Shown piece by piece: positions 24,019 through 36,400 of a stretch of 64,000 nt of DNA. The DNA is taken from assembly GCA_948470475.1 (NCBI GenBank), contig OX419342.1, positions 645,701 to 709,700 on the forward strand, read 5' to 3'. The DNA is from Galaxea fascicularis (lineage: Eukaryota; Cnidaria; Anthozoa; Scleractinia; Euphylliidae). The stretch's first letter is position 1. Each line of letters opens with the position of its first letter. The position numbers were made by a program, and so were the translations under genes. Below the pieces are notes generated by a model. It did no database searches and was not told where the DNA came from. It saw only the letters and a list, made by a program, of their open reading frames with translations.

Positions 24019-27000
24019 ATGGCACATCGCGAGTCTCTTTGTTTGACTGTCGGATTCGATGAAAACTTTGTGAGCGACGTTGATGAAGATTTTCAATGTT
24101 CAATTTGTCGTCTGGTATTACGAGAGCCGCTTCTTACGAGATGTGGTCACAGGTTCTGTAGAAAGTGCCTTGAACAGTGTTTTACAAGGTGAGCATTCCT
24201 AATATAGTTTATTCATGGAAACATTCTGGTCTTTCAACCAAGCTACCTACTCTTGTCGGACTTGTAGGAAAGATGAGAAAGGTTTTAGCTCTAGGATTTT
24301 CAAAACCAATACTTAAATAGCGGGACTTAAACCATCGTGTGATGTCTGTAGTGTGTACAAATCCTTAACATCTGCAGTTTGTATCCCTGGGGAGTCAGAA
24401 GATATTTTACTTCTGGGTCAATTTGCTGTTATACTGTTGTAAATAAAATCATGTTTTGGAATGAATTCGTTCCTTCAACCTCCCGGGAAACTCACTCCCG
24501 CCCTCCCCGAGGCATTAGTACTTCTGGAGATTTGCTGGTCCAAAATTCCCAAGTCCAGTGGCTTCTGTTCAAATCCAGAATATAACAAGCTCCCGGCATT
24601 ACATGTAGCACTTGAGTCCTCTTGAGATCACCGAGACTCTCAAGCCGGTAAGGGAAGCAGCTGTAGGTAAAGACATACCCTATGAGATGCATCATGCAAC
24701 ATGAATAAGGATACATGTATAATGCGATGATGATGATGATGACGACGATGGCCCCGTGAACTTTTTTTCACAAATCATGCATTCTCAGATGCATCAATTA
24801 GTCAACAGCAACCTAAGGTGAGTCACTCTCAGGAAACTATGAGCTCAAAAATACATACTGTTAGTTTTTAATAAGGTACAAATCAGGAAAAACTAGGCTC
24901 ATTCACAATAACACTTGTCTTTGCATCCCTTAGTACAACCCTTAGTACAACTGTTTGTTTTGTTTTTGTGCAGACAGCTCAATGGCCAAAATCAGCCTTA
25001 TCCTTGTCCAGTAGACAGAGAAGATCTTGTCCATGAGAGGGTAAGTTATGTATGAACAAATTTTGTTGATTTCTGTGTAAAGCTTCAATACCCATAACAA
25101 ATTTTGATAGATGGATACTTTGTGAAAAAAATCTTTGGTACTTTGTCCGGATCATGTATCTTATGGGGGGACTCGACCGATATATCGACCGATACTTCGG
25201 TCGATATATCGGTCGATACATCGGTCGATACTCGATCGAGTATAGGTCGACATATCGGTCGAGTATCGACCGATGTATCGACCGATAATCCTATCGGTCG
25301 AAATACTTGGCGGTTCACCGATACTTCACCGATACTCGACCGAGACGCGACCGGTAGATGAATGCTCTAGTGCTTCACACTGATCAATGGGCTGCCTATA
25401 ATAGAATTCAGAGGAACCTGGGTTTACATCACGAAACTGTAAACCACTCTGTTAATTTTGTGGATCCAGCAACTGGTGTTCATACACAGCATGCAGAAAG
25501 CAACTGGAGTGCAGAAAAAAAAAAAGTTTAAAAAAATGAAGGGAAATACTAATAGCAATTTCCTACAAGAATATTTGCAGGAATTCATGTGGAGACGTTG
25601 GTATGGAGAACCACATCCAAATGGCTGCTTTTTAAGAATCTTACAGGACATCGCAGAGAGTGACCTGCAGGTGACGTTAATGCACGAGGTAACAAGCCCT
25701 ATACTCCCTAGTATTTCTTTCTTAACGCGCGCGCGCGCTTGATGTATGATGTGGTGTGACTGAAAGGGGGTTTGTCGGATACGGGGCCATGTCCCCCCGG
25801 AAAATTATCCGGATTTTACCTTCTACAAGGTAACTTGACAATCAGTGGCAATTGGTAGAAGTGAAACGACTACGTATTAAACAATTTATCGTATTATTTT
25901 TATGAAAAGTTAAATAAATAGCAATACTGTTCAAAGAGGGGGTTGCAACCCCCTCAACCCCTCGCCTGGATCCGCCTCTGCAATATCTTCTCATCATAAC
26001 CTATGTAGCTTTATTTTTACCATCAAGAAACTCACTTTTGCCTAGCTTTTGCCTAACGCTTGCTGTTATTGTTGTTGTTGAAAACGTTTTATTTTCTATG
26101 AAAAGTAAACGTTAAAGTACCGGCAAAAATACGAGTTACTTCAGAAATTTTTTTACCTAACTCAATATTTTACCTACTTTAATTAAACTGGTGAAATGTA
26201 TATCAATTAATTCTAAAGGGTTAAAAAAACAATCGCCATTGAGTGGTCTGTTATGTTAGTCCATACTCAGCCGTTACTCCACCGAGTATGTAGAGAACTA
26301 GAAAGAGCAAATGGCACTGGCACTAGTCCGAGAATGATGCATTGGATGGCGACAAAACGCTACCAATGCGTTTTATTAAAAGCATTTAAATATTTGTTAA
26401 CTGACGTTCCCTACTGGACGTTGAAGCTAGCAAGATATTGATCGAGTATCGATCGATACTCGGTAGAGTATCTACCGAGACTTGACCGACAGTCGACCGA
26501 TATAAAACCGATAGTTGACCGATATACCACTGACAGTATCGCGGTCGATATGTCGACCGACACCATGAGTATTATTGAGTGGACTATCGGTCGATACATC
26601 GGTCGACACTCGACCGATATGGCGACCTATACTCGATCGAGAATCGACCGATACTCGATCGAGTATCGACCGATGTATATCGACCGAGGCCCCCCATAAG
26701 ATACATGATCCCTTTGTCCCCATTGAAAAATGAAGAAAAATCCCTTTAAATTGTACTCTGTGGATTAGTTAAGTATAGTTGTGCTGTTTTGTTCTGTGTT
26801 GAAGAACTATAAATATTACTTTTTTCCTTGCAGGATCTGTTCCCAGACAAAGCCACGGAGAGGAAGATTTTTTCGCTAGAAATTTATTGTTCGAGTGAGG
26901 GATGTAACTGGTCTGGTGAGCTGAGAAACAAAGAGGTGCTGCTACATTTAATCATTTTCCCTAAATTTTGTCCTAACATGTGACAGGAAACAACTTTATC

Positions 27001-30000
27001 CACTGTACCCATGGAATTATTCCAAGATTGCCTCAGAGAACACTTTAGTATGATTAATGATTCATTCATAGCTCTCCCAACCTCACCCAACTTTAAAGTT
27101 TAATTGTAATATTGAGACTAGTGCTTGAAGAGAATGAGTAGTTAATAGTCCAGATATTCATCTTGACTCAATTAGGTTCTAACCCATTCAACACAACAAC
27201 ATTTCACAGCAAACCATCTTTAATCTGATACAAATCAGTATTCTGCAACAGCTAAAAAAAAGTTACAAAAACTCAAACTTCCTCTGTTTCAAATTTCAGA
27301 TTTCATGTATATAATAGATTAAGTAACAACAACAACAAAGAACAATCTACCTCTGCAGCTACCAGCTTCAAACCTGGCTGATTCAATGTACATCTTAGGA
27401 CAATCAGTTACACTGCACCTTGTCATTACCATGATATTGGTGGTAATTATTGTATTTGCCTTCTGTTTGTTCAACAGAGTCACTTGGAATCTTGCATGTT
27501 CAAATCTGTTTGCTGTACCAATGAAAACTGTGAGATGAGAATGGCAAAGAAAGACCTTGAAGAACATGTGACGATGAAATGCCAGTGGAGGGCTGTGAAG
27601 TGTGATTACTGTCATGAGTTTTATCCAGAATGTCAAATGGAGGTAACAAGAAGCAACCTGTTAAAGCATTGTACAGTATAATAACTATTTATGAATTAAG
27701 TTCTTTAACAGGGAGCAGGGAATTCAGAGCACTGCCCTCTCACCACTGTGAGCTAGATTTGATACTCAGACAGCATAATGATATGAGCGTTGAGTTTGTT
27801 GTTGGTTCTTGTCCTTGCTTCGATCATATTTTTCTATAGACACTATAGTTTGACCCCTTTCCTAAAAAAACCAACATTTCCAACCTCAAATAATATTAGA
27901 TCCAGAATTCAGTTTGTCAACTGTAATGACTGTTATGGTATTGTGACCCTCATTGAATAAAGATGATTGATTTGCCTAATGAAATGGCTGCATGTTTCCA
28001 TCTGTATTGAAATTACTTACTTACATTAAAACCCTAACCAAACTGGAATGTCATAAAAAAGAACCAGAGACAAATAGTAAAAAAGCAAAACACATTTGAC
28101 TTTAAGTTTGATCAGTTAAATCTCTTGCCTCCCAATTTGCATCTTAAGTTCAAAGAACTGGTATTCTATTGGAGAAATTGATTCTCATAGTCAATATTTC
28201 CTTTTTCTATGTCCAGCAACATGGTAAGGAGTGTAAGTTGTTGCTAGTGAAATGTAACGAATGTGGTGCAAACATGCAGCAAGAAAAGGTGAGGTAAAAT
28301 ATGGTTTTCTAAAAACACATCTTTTAAGGTTTACATTAAATTTTATGTTTCTTTCGGTGTCATATTTTATCTGCAAACCTGTCTCCGTTTCTTTTCCTTG
28401 TCTAAAAATGACGAACTGAAGAAAAATAACCAACTGTCTAAAAAAACCTTTGGCTTAGAGAAGAAAACAATCATTTATATTGCTCTCACCATTTCAAAAA
28501 GTACTTCACCTTTTATTTGATATATCTTCATTTTTTGTCAAATTTTCGTTGTTTTTATGTTGTACGTATAGGTTGCATTTTGTAAATTGTCATTTGTATT
28601 ATAACTTGTGATAGTTTCAATCTAAAACTGAAACTTTTGGCATTGGAAAATGACTGAAAATATTACTCAAGAAATCAAAGTACTAGGTTAATAATTAGTT
28701 TGATGCTGTGCTATTTAATTTGTTTCAGTTATCTGATCACATTGTTAAGGACTGTCCACATGCAGTGATTCCCTGCCCATTCCACCACATGGGCTGTGAT
28801 GTGAAGGTGAGGATTTGTATCTCAAGAACCAGATTGATTAAACCACTTCCTTTTCCAATATCACGTAACTGTAATCCGTTGAGTGTCACAACCGTTTTAA
28901 GCACCAGATTGGTAACAAGAAACAACAATGACAGCTCATTGCTTCAAGCATCATTGGTTTTGCAAGTTGAGAGATCTGATCTTGTGACTGAGCAATTGAA
29001 GGGCTCCGGGCAAAAACGTCTAGTTAAATTTTGGCTGTTTTTTGTTTCGTTCAAATCAGGGGGGTTTTTGCATGTGGCCTTTGATTTGATAGAAAACATT
29101 GCCCTGTATTTTTGGCCAGTTTTTTCCTGGCGGCGAAACGTTTGAAAAGAAAGAAACGTTTAGTTTGAAAACAGCGGATCGGGCAAGGCGCTGGCTATTC
29201 ATGTGCGTGGAGTTATTTTCTAATCACTCTCGTCCCCAGAGCTCACGATCCTTGTGGCCTGCGGCAGAAATCGAGCTCTGCCGCAGGCCGCAGACATTCT
29301 GGGGACGAGAATGTTTTCTAATGAGATGATGGCTTCCTTGGGCTTGTTTAAAACATGCCACCGCTGTATCAAATCTGTCAAGAAATTGCGTAGATATTCA
29401 GTTTTTACATTAAATCGTAGCTTTCCGTCTTAAAAGATGCAAAATATTTACTCCATGTACGTTCGAACCGCTGGCATTTCTGTGAACAAAACAGGGCGCA
29501 TTTACCAGTGTGTATACCAAAGTAGAGTTAGTTGATAGAGAGCTTGGATTTAAACGCCAAAAGGTGATGTTCATCCCAACTACAGAATACATTTTCAAAC
29601 ACTTACTAAGTTCAGAACGTTGCCGTCAATCTTGCTCTACAGATTGTTTCGAAATTCTTGATTCCGCCCATACTAAATTTCAACTCAAACTTAAGGAGGC
29701 TATGCTTATAAATTGGGAAAAGCCTAATTTAAACCAACAAGTTCATCACGTCAACCTGACACTTGCGCTTTAGGCTTAATGTTCTTTCACTTTGCAACTC
29801 ACTCAAATATTTTTGTCACTTAATCTTAATTAATTATGTATGTTTTACCTAGTTGTCATAAAGTCCAACGTTTTTTCAAATATTGTGTAACTGACGATGA
29901 TGTTGGCAACATCGAAACATGTCTTTTAAAATTAAAAATGTCGTTATTTTCTTAAAAATCACGATTTGCTTTCTGCTGTCTCGACCTTTTAACCACAGAA

Positions 30001-30799
30001 TACCCTCGAATATGTTTAAAATCAAGAACAAATTCTGTATTTTTTATTCTAATAATTGAACGGATCCGTGCTGCTCTCCTCTTAGATACAGAGATTGGAA
30101 TTAGACTCGCATTTGGAGTCCGCAGCTTGGTGGCATCTTGACTTAGCTTGTGTCAAGATGAACAAGAATGAAGAAAAGTACAACGAAAATATGCGAAAAC
30201 TTGAAGCCAAAGTTGATGCTCTGGAAAAACAACTTCAGACAACGTGGAGTGTGCAGCGAGAGTTGACAACAGCCCTAAGTACAAAACTAGATAAAGAGAT
30301 CTTAAAATTGAAGGAAGAACCACAGTCCTATGTATGGAAGATCACCGAATTTAATGAGATGCTAAGGCTTGCAAAGAGAGGAAAACATACGAAATTAGAA
30401 AGCGGGTTCTTTTTCACAGGGAGTGTAGGGTACAAGTTAAGTGCGACTTTGTACCCAAATGGTGATCAGAAGGGAAAGAATACTCATCTCTCTGTGTATT
30501 TTCAGATATGGAAAGGGAAATATGATGCTTTATTACCCTGGCCGTTTGGACACAAAGTGATATTTACTTTAATTGATCAGCAGGATAATGCAGATCATGC
30601 TGAAAATATACTGAGGGAAGCAGTGCCCGACCCTGGACAGCGTGAAGTATTTTCACGGCCCAGGAAAGAGTGTAACACTGGTTGGGGTTTTTCCGAGTTT
30701 ATTTCTCACCAAGAATTATGGAAACGACATTATATTAGAGATGATACTCTTTTTCTCAAAGTACAGTGTAGCCTAGTACTTAGGGAGAGGGGCAATTAG
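24019..30799 (+). CDS. TRAF-like RING/zinc-finger/MATH protein, gene C
   Basis: Predicted 455 aa. Exons: 24019-24188, 24974-25040, 26834-26935, 27478-27642, 28217-28288, 28729-28806, 30086-30799. RING C27-x2-C30, C42-x-H44, C47-x2-C50, C68-x2-D71. Zinc fingers lie at about 80-230; the exon-5 finger is one residue shorter (KCNECG where the paralogs have C-x3-CG). Coiled coil 247-295 and MATH about 300-448, with [28 protein letters not shown] and [12 protein letters not shown], then a short basic tail. Intron 2 contains a Merlin transposon and intron 6 a Penelope-like fragment. A polyadenylation hexamer AATAAA at about 31384 fits a 3' UTR of roughly 600 nt. It is divergent from B. Role as for the family. 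Confidence 0.93.
25149..26711 (+). mobile_element. Merlin-type DNA transposon with intact ends, defective transposase
   Basis: The left end GGATCATGTATCTTATGGGG (22-bp match, 25149-25170) is mirrored at 26690-26711. The 8 bp ctttgtcc flanks both sides (25141-25148 and 26712-26719), a perfect target duplication of the length known for Merlin elements. Inside the ends are arrays of tcggtcgata/tatcgaccga units (about 25171-25350 and 26430-26690), inverted relative to each other. The transposase remnant is of the ISXO2/IS1595 DDE type, the Merlin family. About 25730-25981 appears to include a nested element with a hAT-like right end. Inserted in gene C intron 2. Confidence 0.85.
25357..25670 (+). 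pseudogene. Merlin (ISXO2-like) transposase, C-terminal fragment, frameshifted
   Basis: The frame [19 protein letters not shown] ... [20 protein letters not shown] ... SNW matches the conserved C-terminal half of ISXO2-like DDE transposases. After an A-run at about 25517 the frame shifts and goes on as KFKKMKGNT ... [12 protein letters not shown], also typical. The N-terminal half is missing. The copy cannot make a full transposase. Confidence 0.85.
29228..29310. mobile_element. Compact hairpin MITE (gene C intron 6)
   Basis: The ends tctcgtccccaga and tctggggacgaga are inverted repeats. The inner arms gcctgcggcaga and tctgccgcaggc are perfect. The 83-bp unit folds almost entirely into one hairpin. 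Confidence 0.75.
29510..29945 (+). pseudogene. Penelope-like retroelement C-terminal fragment
   Basis: The open frame 29510-29773 ends in [20 protein letters not shown] ... [17 protein letters not shown], which I recognise as the C-terminal (GIY-YIG side) end of Penelope-like elements in cnidarians. The non-coding end follows, with the hairpin gatgttggcaacatc and cgaaacatgtc near 29895-29923. 5' truncated, plus orientation, within gene C intron 6. The family call is from memory of the motif. Confidence 0.5.
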
Positions 30800-32185
30800 T
30801 CCTAAGCGCATTTATTAGAGCTGAACTTTTGCAAGTGCTCAAAATTGCCACTATACGAGGGACTAATGCTAGGAATTTGCACACAGTAAAATAGATAAAC
30901 ATTAAATAGCACTGTTTCCGAGGACAAGTTTGGCTATGAGTGAGGTTATTTCAATTCCCTCTTAAGCAAAGGAGTCGTAAATTTTTGTTGCGTTAACTAA
31001 GTCAAGTATATTTGGCTTTCAGTTTGTTGCTGTTTCACACCTTGTTGACACTTTTTCTTTCCCAAGTGAAGAATGGAAGGTTGTGTTGAAAGATGATCCT
31101 TAAAGTTACGAAATTGTAGGTGACACGCAGTGGTTAAATTTATTGAGTTTCTTTCGTCATATAATTTGCTGTTTATTGGACCCTCAGATTTGCTTCCATT
31201 TCACGTATGTGATAAGATTTGAATTCCATTCTGATATATTGTGCAATGTCGTGTTAATGTTGATATTTTATGTATCCTGTATTTTCTTTAAGAAACAATG
31301 TTTCCATAGAGTTTACAGTGTGCGTTAACTTGAGGTTACATTCTAATTATTTCTTGGTTCATGTTGGAGACTGATCAGTTGAAATAAAAATAAGTCATTG
31401 TTCACAAGTTTATGTATAGTGCGGATTAAAGACCCTCGAGGTGGCGACTGCCTTCGCTACCCAAGTCTCATTCATTTTACTTTGTTCCATATTAGCCTGC
31501 GTGGCAGGGGTTCGAAGGGCCGGATGGAGAGCTAAATATCGGTGGTCTGTGAGAAAAATCAAGGGAACACTTTACAGATCAACTTATTATTCATCCATAG
31601 TAATGAAAGACTAGGTGTTATGAGGGTACATTCTTTCGACGCTATTGCGGCGTAGGAATTCTGGGAATAGAACAGTATTCGTATTCTTCATTCTTTCGTG
31701 ACCTATGCCCTTTTCGGGATGGACTGAACTGTGTTCCGTTCATGTGCCAATACCGTTCCATTATTTCACCTGCCGATAGAAGACAGAATGTTTTGTGACC
31801 TGGCTCAGAATGTATCGTCCAGAAGCTGGGCACAGGCTATCTAGCTTGTGCTATATTTTTATTCCGCGTATTCCCTCATTTCTGAACTGGCGTAGGAATA
31901 ACGAGAACAGGACCATAAGGCCGCGTCCGATAAATCTGCCACAAAGTAGCAAGGTTACTGGAACACAGGACACCAGCTTACAACCACTTACAACCCAGTA
32001 CTGCATTCCACGGCTTCGACGAAACATTTTATACCCATTGAATCGCTTTGCGGTGGTCAATTTACCAACACTGAATACACTGTCCCACTAACGCAGCCTT
32101 CCAGTTTTTGACTTTTTTTCAGCAACTCCTTGTCCAAACTATCTGAACTAGTAAAACAAGTACTGTTTTCAGAGTCATTCTACAG
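30800..32185. other. 3' flank of gene C and intergenic sequence
   Basis: It contains the likely gene C polyadenylation signal (AATAAA at about 31384). The remainder up to the pseudoexon shows no gene, only short open frames without recognisable products. A gcgtaggaat motif appears at about 31650 and about 31882. Confidence 0.45.
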
Positions 32186-32830
32186 ATTCGGCACGAAGAC
32201 GTCGAGTCTCATTTCAATGTGCAGTGAGATTCCATCTGGACGTGGCTTGTGTGAAATTAAAGAACACTCTCGGAGAGGAATTACTAACAGAAAGCTTGAA
32301 AATGGATTGTTGCAGTTCCCAAGGGTTAGACAAGGAAGATACTGAGTGGGCGCCTTCAGTTGTTGATAGAACAACTGAAAGTGTTAAACAAACCACAATA
32401 TATACATTGTAGTTCTTTACTTTACCACCATGGCTGCAAATTAAGATTACAATTTATCCAAATGGTTATGAATCCGAAGGAGACGTTCATCTTCCGTTAT
32501 ATTTTCAGCTCAATATTTTTAGGCGAATGTAGTGACAGATTACCCTGGCCTTTCAATAAAAGGGTGAGGTTTAGATAGATTGATTAGCATGAATATCTAG
32601 TGGCAGAAAAAATATTAGCATTAGCTTTACAGCAACGATTCATTAAATAAGAAAAACTTGGAAAGGTCTATGATTGATTTGGACGATGGGTGTGGCTTTG
32701 AGAAATTTCGAAGCAGGTTTGATCACCAAGCTGGATACTTTGCTCTCTTTCTCATCTCCTCAGTCACTACACTGTTAGGTCAGATAATGTTATACTACTC
32801 AAATCGCGCTCAGTGAAACTTCGTCGCAAG
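32186..32830 (+). pseudogene. Orphan TRAF C-terminal (coiled coil/MATH) exon, decayed
   Basis: The sequence starts right after an acceptor-like tacag and reads IRHEDVESHF, like the paralogs' last-exon start IQRRELESHL. After a frameshift it gives RFHLDVACVKLKNTLGEE, then gctgcaaattaagattacaa (YKLRL region), LPWPFNKRV, and finally HYTVRSDNVILLK at about 32765-32805. Several stops and frameshifts interrupt it. No RING or zinc-finger exons were found just upstream, so it is either the remnant of an eighth gene or of the former 3' end of one. It lies between C and D. Confidence 0.85.
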
Positions 32831-33040
32831 GCAGAAGACAACACTAGGTAAGATTGAGGAATTTTATCCGTTTGAGACTACTTATTTACTCTCTTCCACC
32901 TGGCCCAAGCGTAATGTGAGAAGATTGGAGTTATTTTTGCGTTCTGAGAAGTTGTTTGAAATAACATACTATTTGAGCGACTCAGTCGCATCGGGTAGTC
33001 GAAATATCATTTATCTATGTAAATTTCCACAACCTGCTTA

Positions 33041-33234
33041 ATAGGCCATTTCCAAATTACCTAAGCCCTCTTTTTCAAAGCGAGTCTAGGTGCTCATCCT
33101 TTCATATGCAAAATAACTTTCATTCACACGCAAATTGAACTCGTTTTCATGTGAATGAAAATTGCTGTGCATATGAAAGGATAAGCACGGCTCGCTTTGA
33201 AAAAGAGGCCTGAGGTAATTTGGAAATGGCCTAT
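33041..33234. mobile_element. MITE in the promoter region of gene D
   Basis: ataggccatttccaaattac at the left is mirrored at the right (gtaatttggaaatggcctat), and the match extends through ctttttcaaagcgag. The flanking sequence aligns to the promoter of gene E (around 42965-42985), where the element is absent. It therefore inserted after the D/E duplication, about 250 bp upstream of the gene D start. Confidence 0.85.
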
Positions 33235-33484
33235 TCTTCTTTCTCTTAACAGTGAAGTATTAAATTTGCCTTTTACCATCCCTATGACAGGTTTTGTACA
33301 AATTGCAAAATTCTATACATATATCATCTGTATGTGTTTTATGAAGTTCGCTGTTGCAAAACTCCGATTCAGTACAATTTTGGTCACATACGTTCTTGGG
33401 TAAATCGATAATCAATGCAAAGTCATTTACGTAAATTTGACCTCAAAGCTTTCGCTTTGATTCCTCCATGGGTAATTTTACAAC

Positions 33485-36400
33485 ATGGCGGAAGCACCAA
33501 GAAACCGCCTACCTTCAGGCCATGATGAGGAGTTTGTAAGTGAGGTTGATGATGATTTTCACTGTTTGATATGCCAGTTGCCGTTAAAACAGCCCGTTCT
33601 CACGAGATGTGGGCACAGATATTGCAAAGAATGTCTTGAGGAGCATTTGAGAAGGTGCGGCTTGCAGATTTAAAACTTAAACGAAGCACATGATTGGAAC
33701 GCACTTAAATACATAATATTGATTCCGAAGCACATTCAGACAAAAAAATATATTGTTGGGCCCTCTTTTAAGTTACATTTGTGCCGTATGTCTTTAATTG
33801 CATCCTTAACTTTGTTCATTAGTCGTTTGTAAGCCTTCACCGGCAGTTTGCTGCTCGGCGAGCACATGAACTGAGTCCATGTACACTTTTCGCATACTTG
33901 TAATGTTGCACGTTAATTAAAATTTTGTTCAAAGATGCAGCATATTGGTAAGTTACTATATTGTGTTAAAAAGAACAGTGGCTGAGTCTTTAATAACTGC
34001 TTTTATCTGCTTTCAAGGGTCACTTTGATCGGTGGCTGCGTACGTCGTGTCTTGATCGTATGCATGACTGCACTGCACATCAAATAACACATAACTCGAT
34101 AAAATTGGAACAAACCTTTATAGGTTTACTGCCATTTATAGTTAGCCGTCTCTAAACGAAATATAACCCGACTGATGTAGAACAGCTTCCTCATAGCTCT
34201 TTTTGCTGTTTGCTGGTTCCCCAAACGCCTTCATAAATACTCAAAGAAATAGTCAAGGTAACATTCTGCATTATAAGACCACTGAAGCACAACTTGTTGT
34301 TCCGAAATGTTTATCCCATCTTATCTATTTTATTATTATATATTATTTTCATCCTGGTGTACGTTACAAACAGACAGGAAGCTCAAGCTCAACGTTACTC
34401 TTGCCCAGCCGACAGGGAGGCCCTGGACCAAGACCGGGTAAGTCTGCTTTCATTCGCTTTCATTAATGTCTTATTATTGTCATTAATTACACATTTAACA
34501 CTAACCGAATTGCATGCTGACATTACGGGATGTAAAGGGAAGGGAAATATTTGTGACATCAATTTTTTCCTGAGAATCGCCACAGCAACGAAGGACATGA
34601 AAGAAATTTTTATGTTGCAAATATTTGTTAAAGAAAACCAGCAGTTTTGGTCTTGTTAGTCAATGTATTAGATAGTAGGGGTCTACTCAAACCTGGTGTT
34701 TCTCAATGTTTATTGACATAAGCAACCATTATTTTATTTCCATTTAGGATATGTTTCCTGACAAAGCCACAGAAAGAGCGATCCTGTCTCTTGCCATTAA
34801 ATGTCCAAGTGAAGGTTGCGAATGGACCGGTGAATTGAGGAACAAAGAGGTGAAAGAAAAATGTCAAAACACCTTTTTTTCAGTGCCCTAAATTAATAAG
34901 CATATGAGTTTTTACATATTGTTTTACAGGCTCACTTGGCAACATGTCCTTTCGAAGAAGTTTCCTGTACGAACGAAAACTGTCACGTGTCATTGAAAAG
35001 GAGAGATCTCGAACAACACGTGACCATCACGTGCGAGTGGAGAATCATTGAATGCGAATACTGCAAAGAGCGACATCCAGAGTGTCATAAGAAGGTGAAT
35101 ATACGTTTCGTTTTCACACATTCCATTTCATTTTTTTGGGAGCTAAAAAGGTAGGCCGTGATGAAGATCATAAAATAGCTAGCTTTTCTTTTATCTCTTG
35201 GCTTTATGATCGCCTCCGCAGATTTCCGTTTTATAAATGGTCGTTGCCATTTTTAAGACACTTTCACAACAAAATGTTTCAACTGGTGGAGAAAGTCTTA
35301 CTTATTAAAAAAGAGAAATTTCCAATCCAGAATTGAATTTGAACCCTTTGCTTGTTATGCTCTTTCCCTAACCACTACACTACCCCGCTGATCGACCACA
35401 GACCCCCAAAATTTTTAAGCATACACTATAGTTAACTGGCTTTCATATCTGGTACATCTATAACAGGTCGCCCTGGCCCTATCCCGAAATATTAACGCAA
35501 TTTAACTAGGGCCTAAACGTCGCCATGACTGTGGCTTTAGTTTGAGCACTTACTGCTACACAGTCCCAATATCTTGGGACAATAACCTTTAATTTCTCGT
35601 GCTACAGAAATACCATTATCCCTCAAGCCCACTTTTGTTCGTTCTGAGAAGTTAGACCTCTTCTTACATGTCAACCATGACTGGGGTAGAATGTGGAGAA
35701 GGAGGGAGGGAACCCTCGCTTTAACAAAGCAAGAGTGACAGAGAGACAGACAGAGAGACAGACATTTTTATTTTAACATGGAGTTTCTTCAATTACAACG
35801 AATTGGTTTCCAAGAAAGCCGTGCATACAATAAAATATCACAAGTCATAATAAAAAATAACATGAATTACAGGAATATAAAAGCTGAGTAGAAGTATTAA
35901 TTGATGTCGTGTAGGCCTAGTGTGCGTATAAATTTCCTAAAGACCTGAAGACTGAGAAGGTTTTGCTTTAATCGTAGATGGAAGGGAATTCCATAGCTTA
36001 GCAGAGTGGTATGAAAAGCTTTTTTATAAGTTTTCGGTGTTGGGTTTAATTTTTGGAGTGCTAAATTAAAGTTAGCGTCTCTGAGGTTATAAGCAGTACT
36101 GTCACGAAGTAGGTGAAATGCCTCAGTGTGGTATTCAGGAGCTCTGTTGTGGATAATTTTGTGTATCATAATCGCAGTATGATGATGGCGACGGACTCCA
36201 AGAGTGAAGCATTTTAAATATATCGGTTGATCTAACATCCCAGTCGCTTTGAGTGATGATCCGAGCTGCTCGGTTATGGAATTTGTCAATTCTCTCAGAG
36301 AGGCCTTTGTTTAAACCTGGCCAAACTACGTCACAATAATCAAGTAATTTATAAATCGTGATTAAAATATCTTTTGAGACAAAAGGTCTTTGCAATGGTC

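Noticed and set aside
25458..25742. Independent small gene within gene C intron 2
   Set aside because: Its conserved part is the C-terminal piece of a Merlin transposase read past a frameshift, bounded by the transposon ends.
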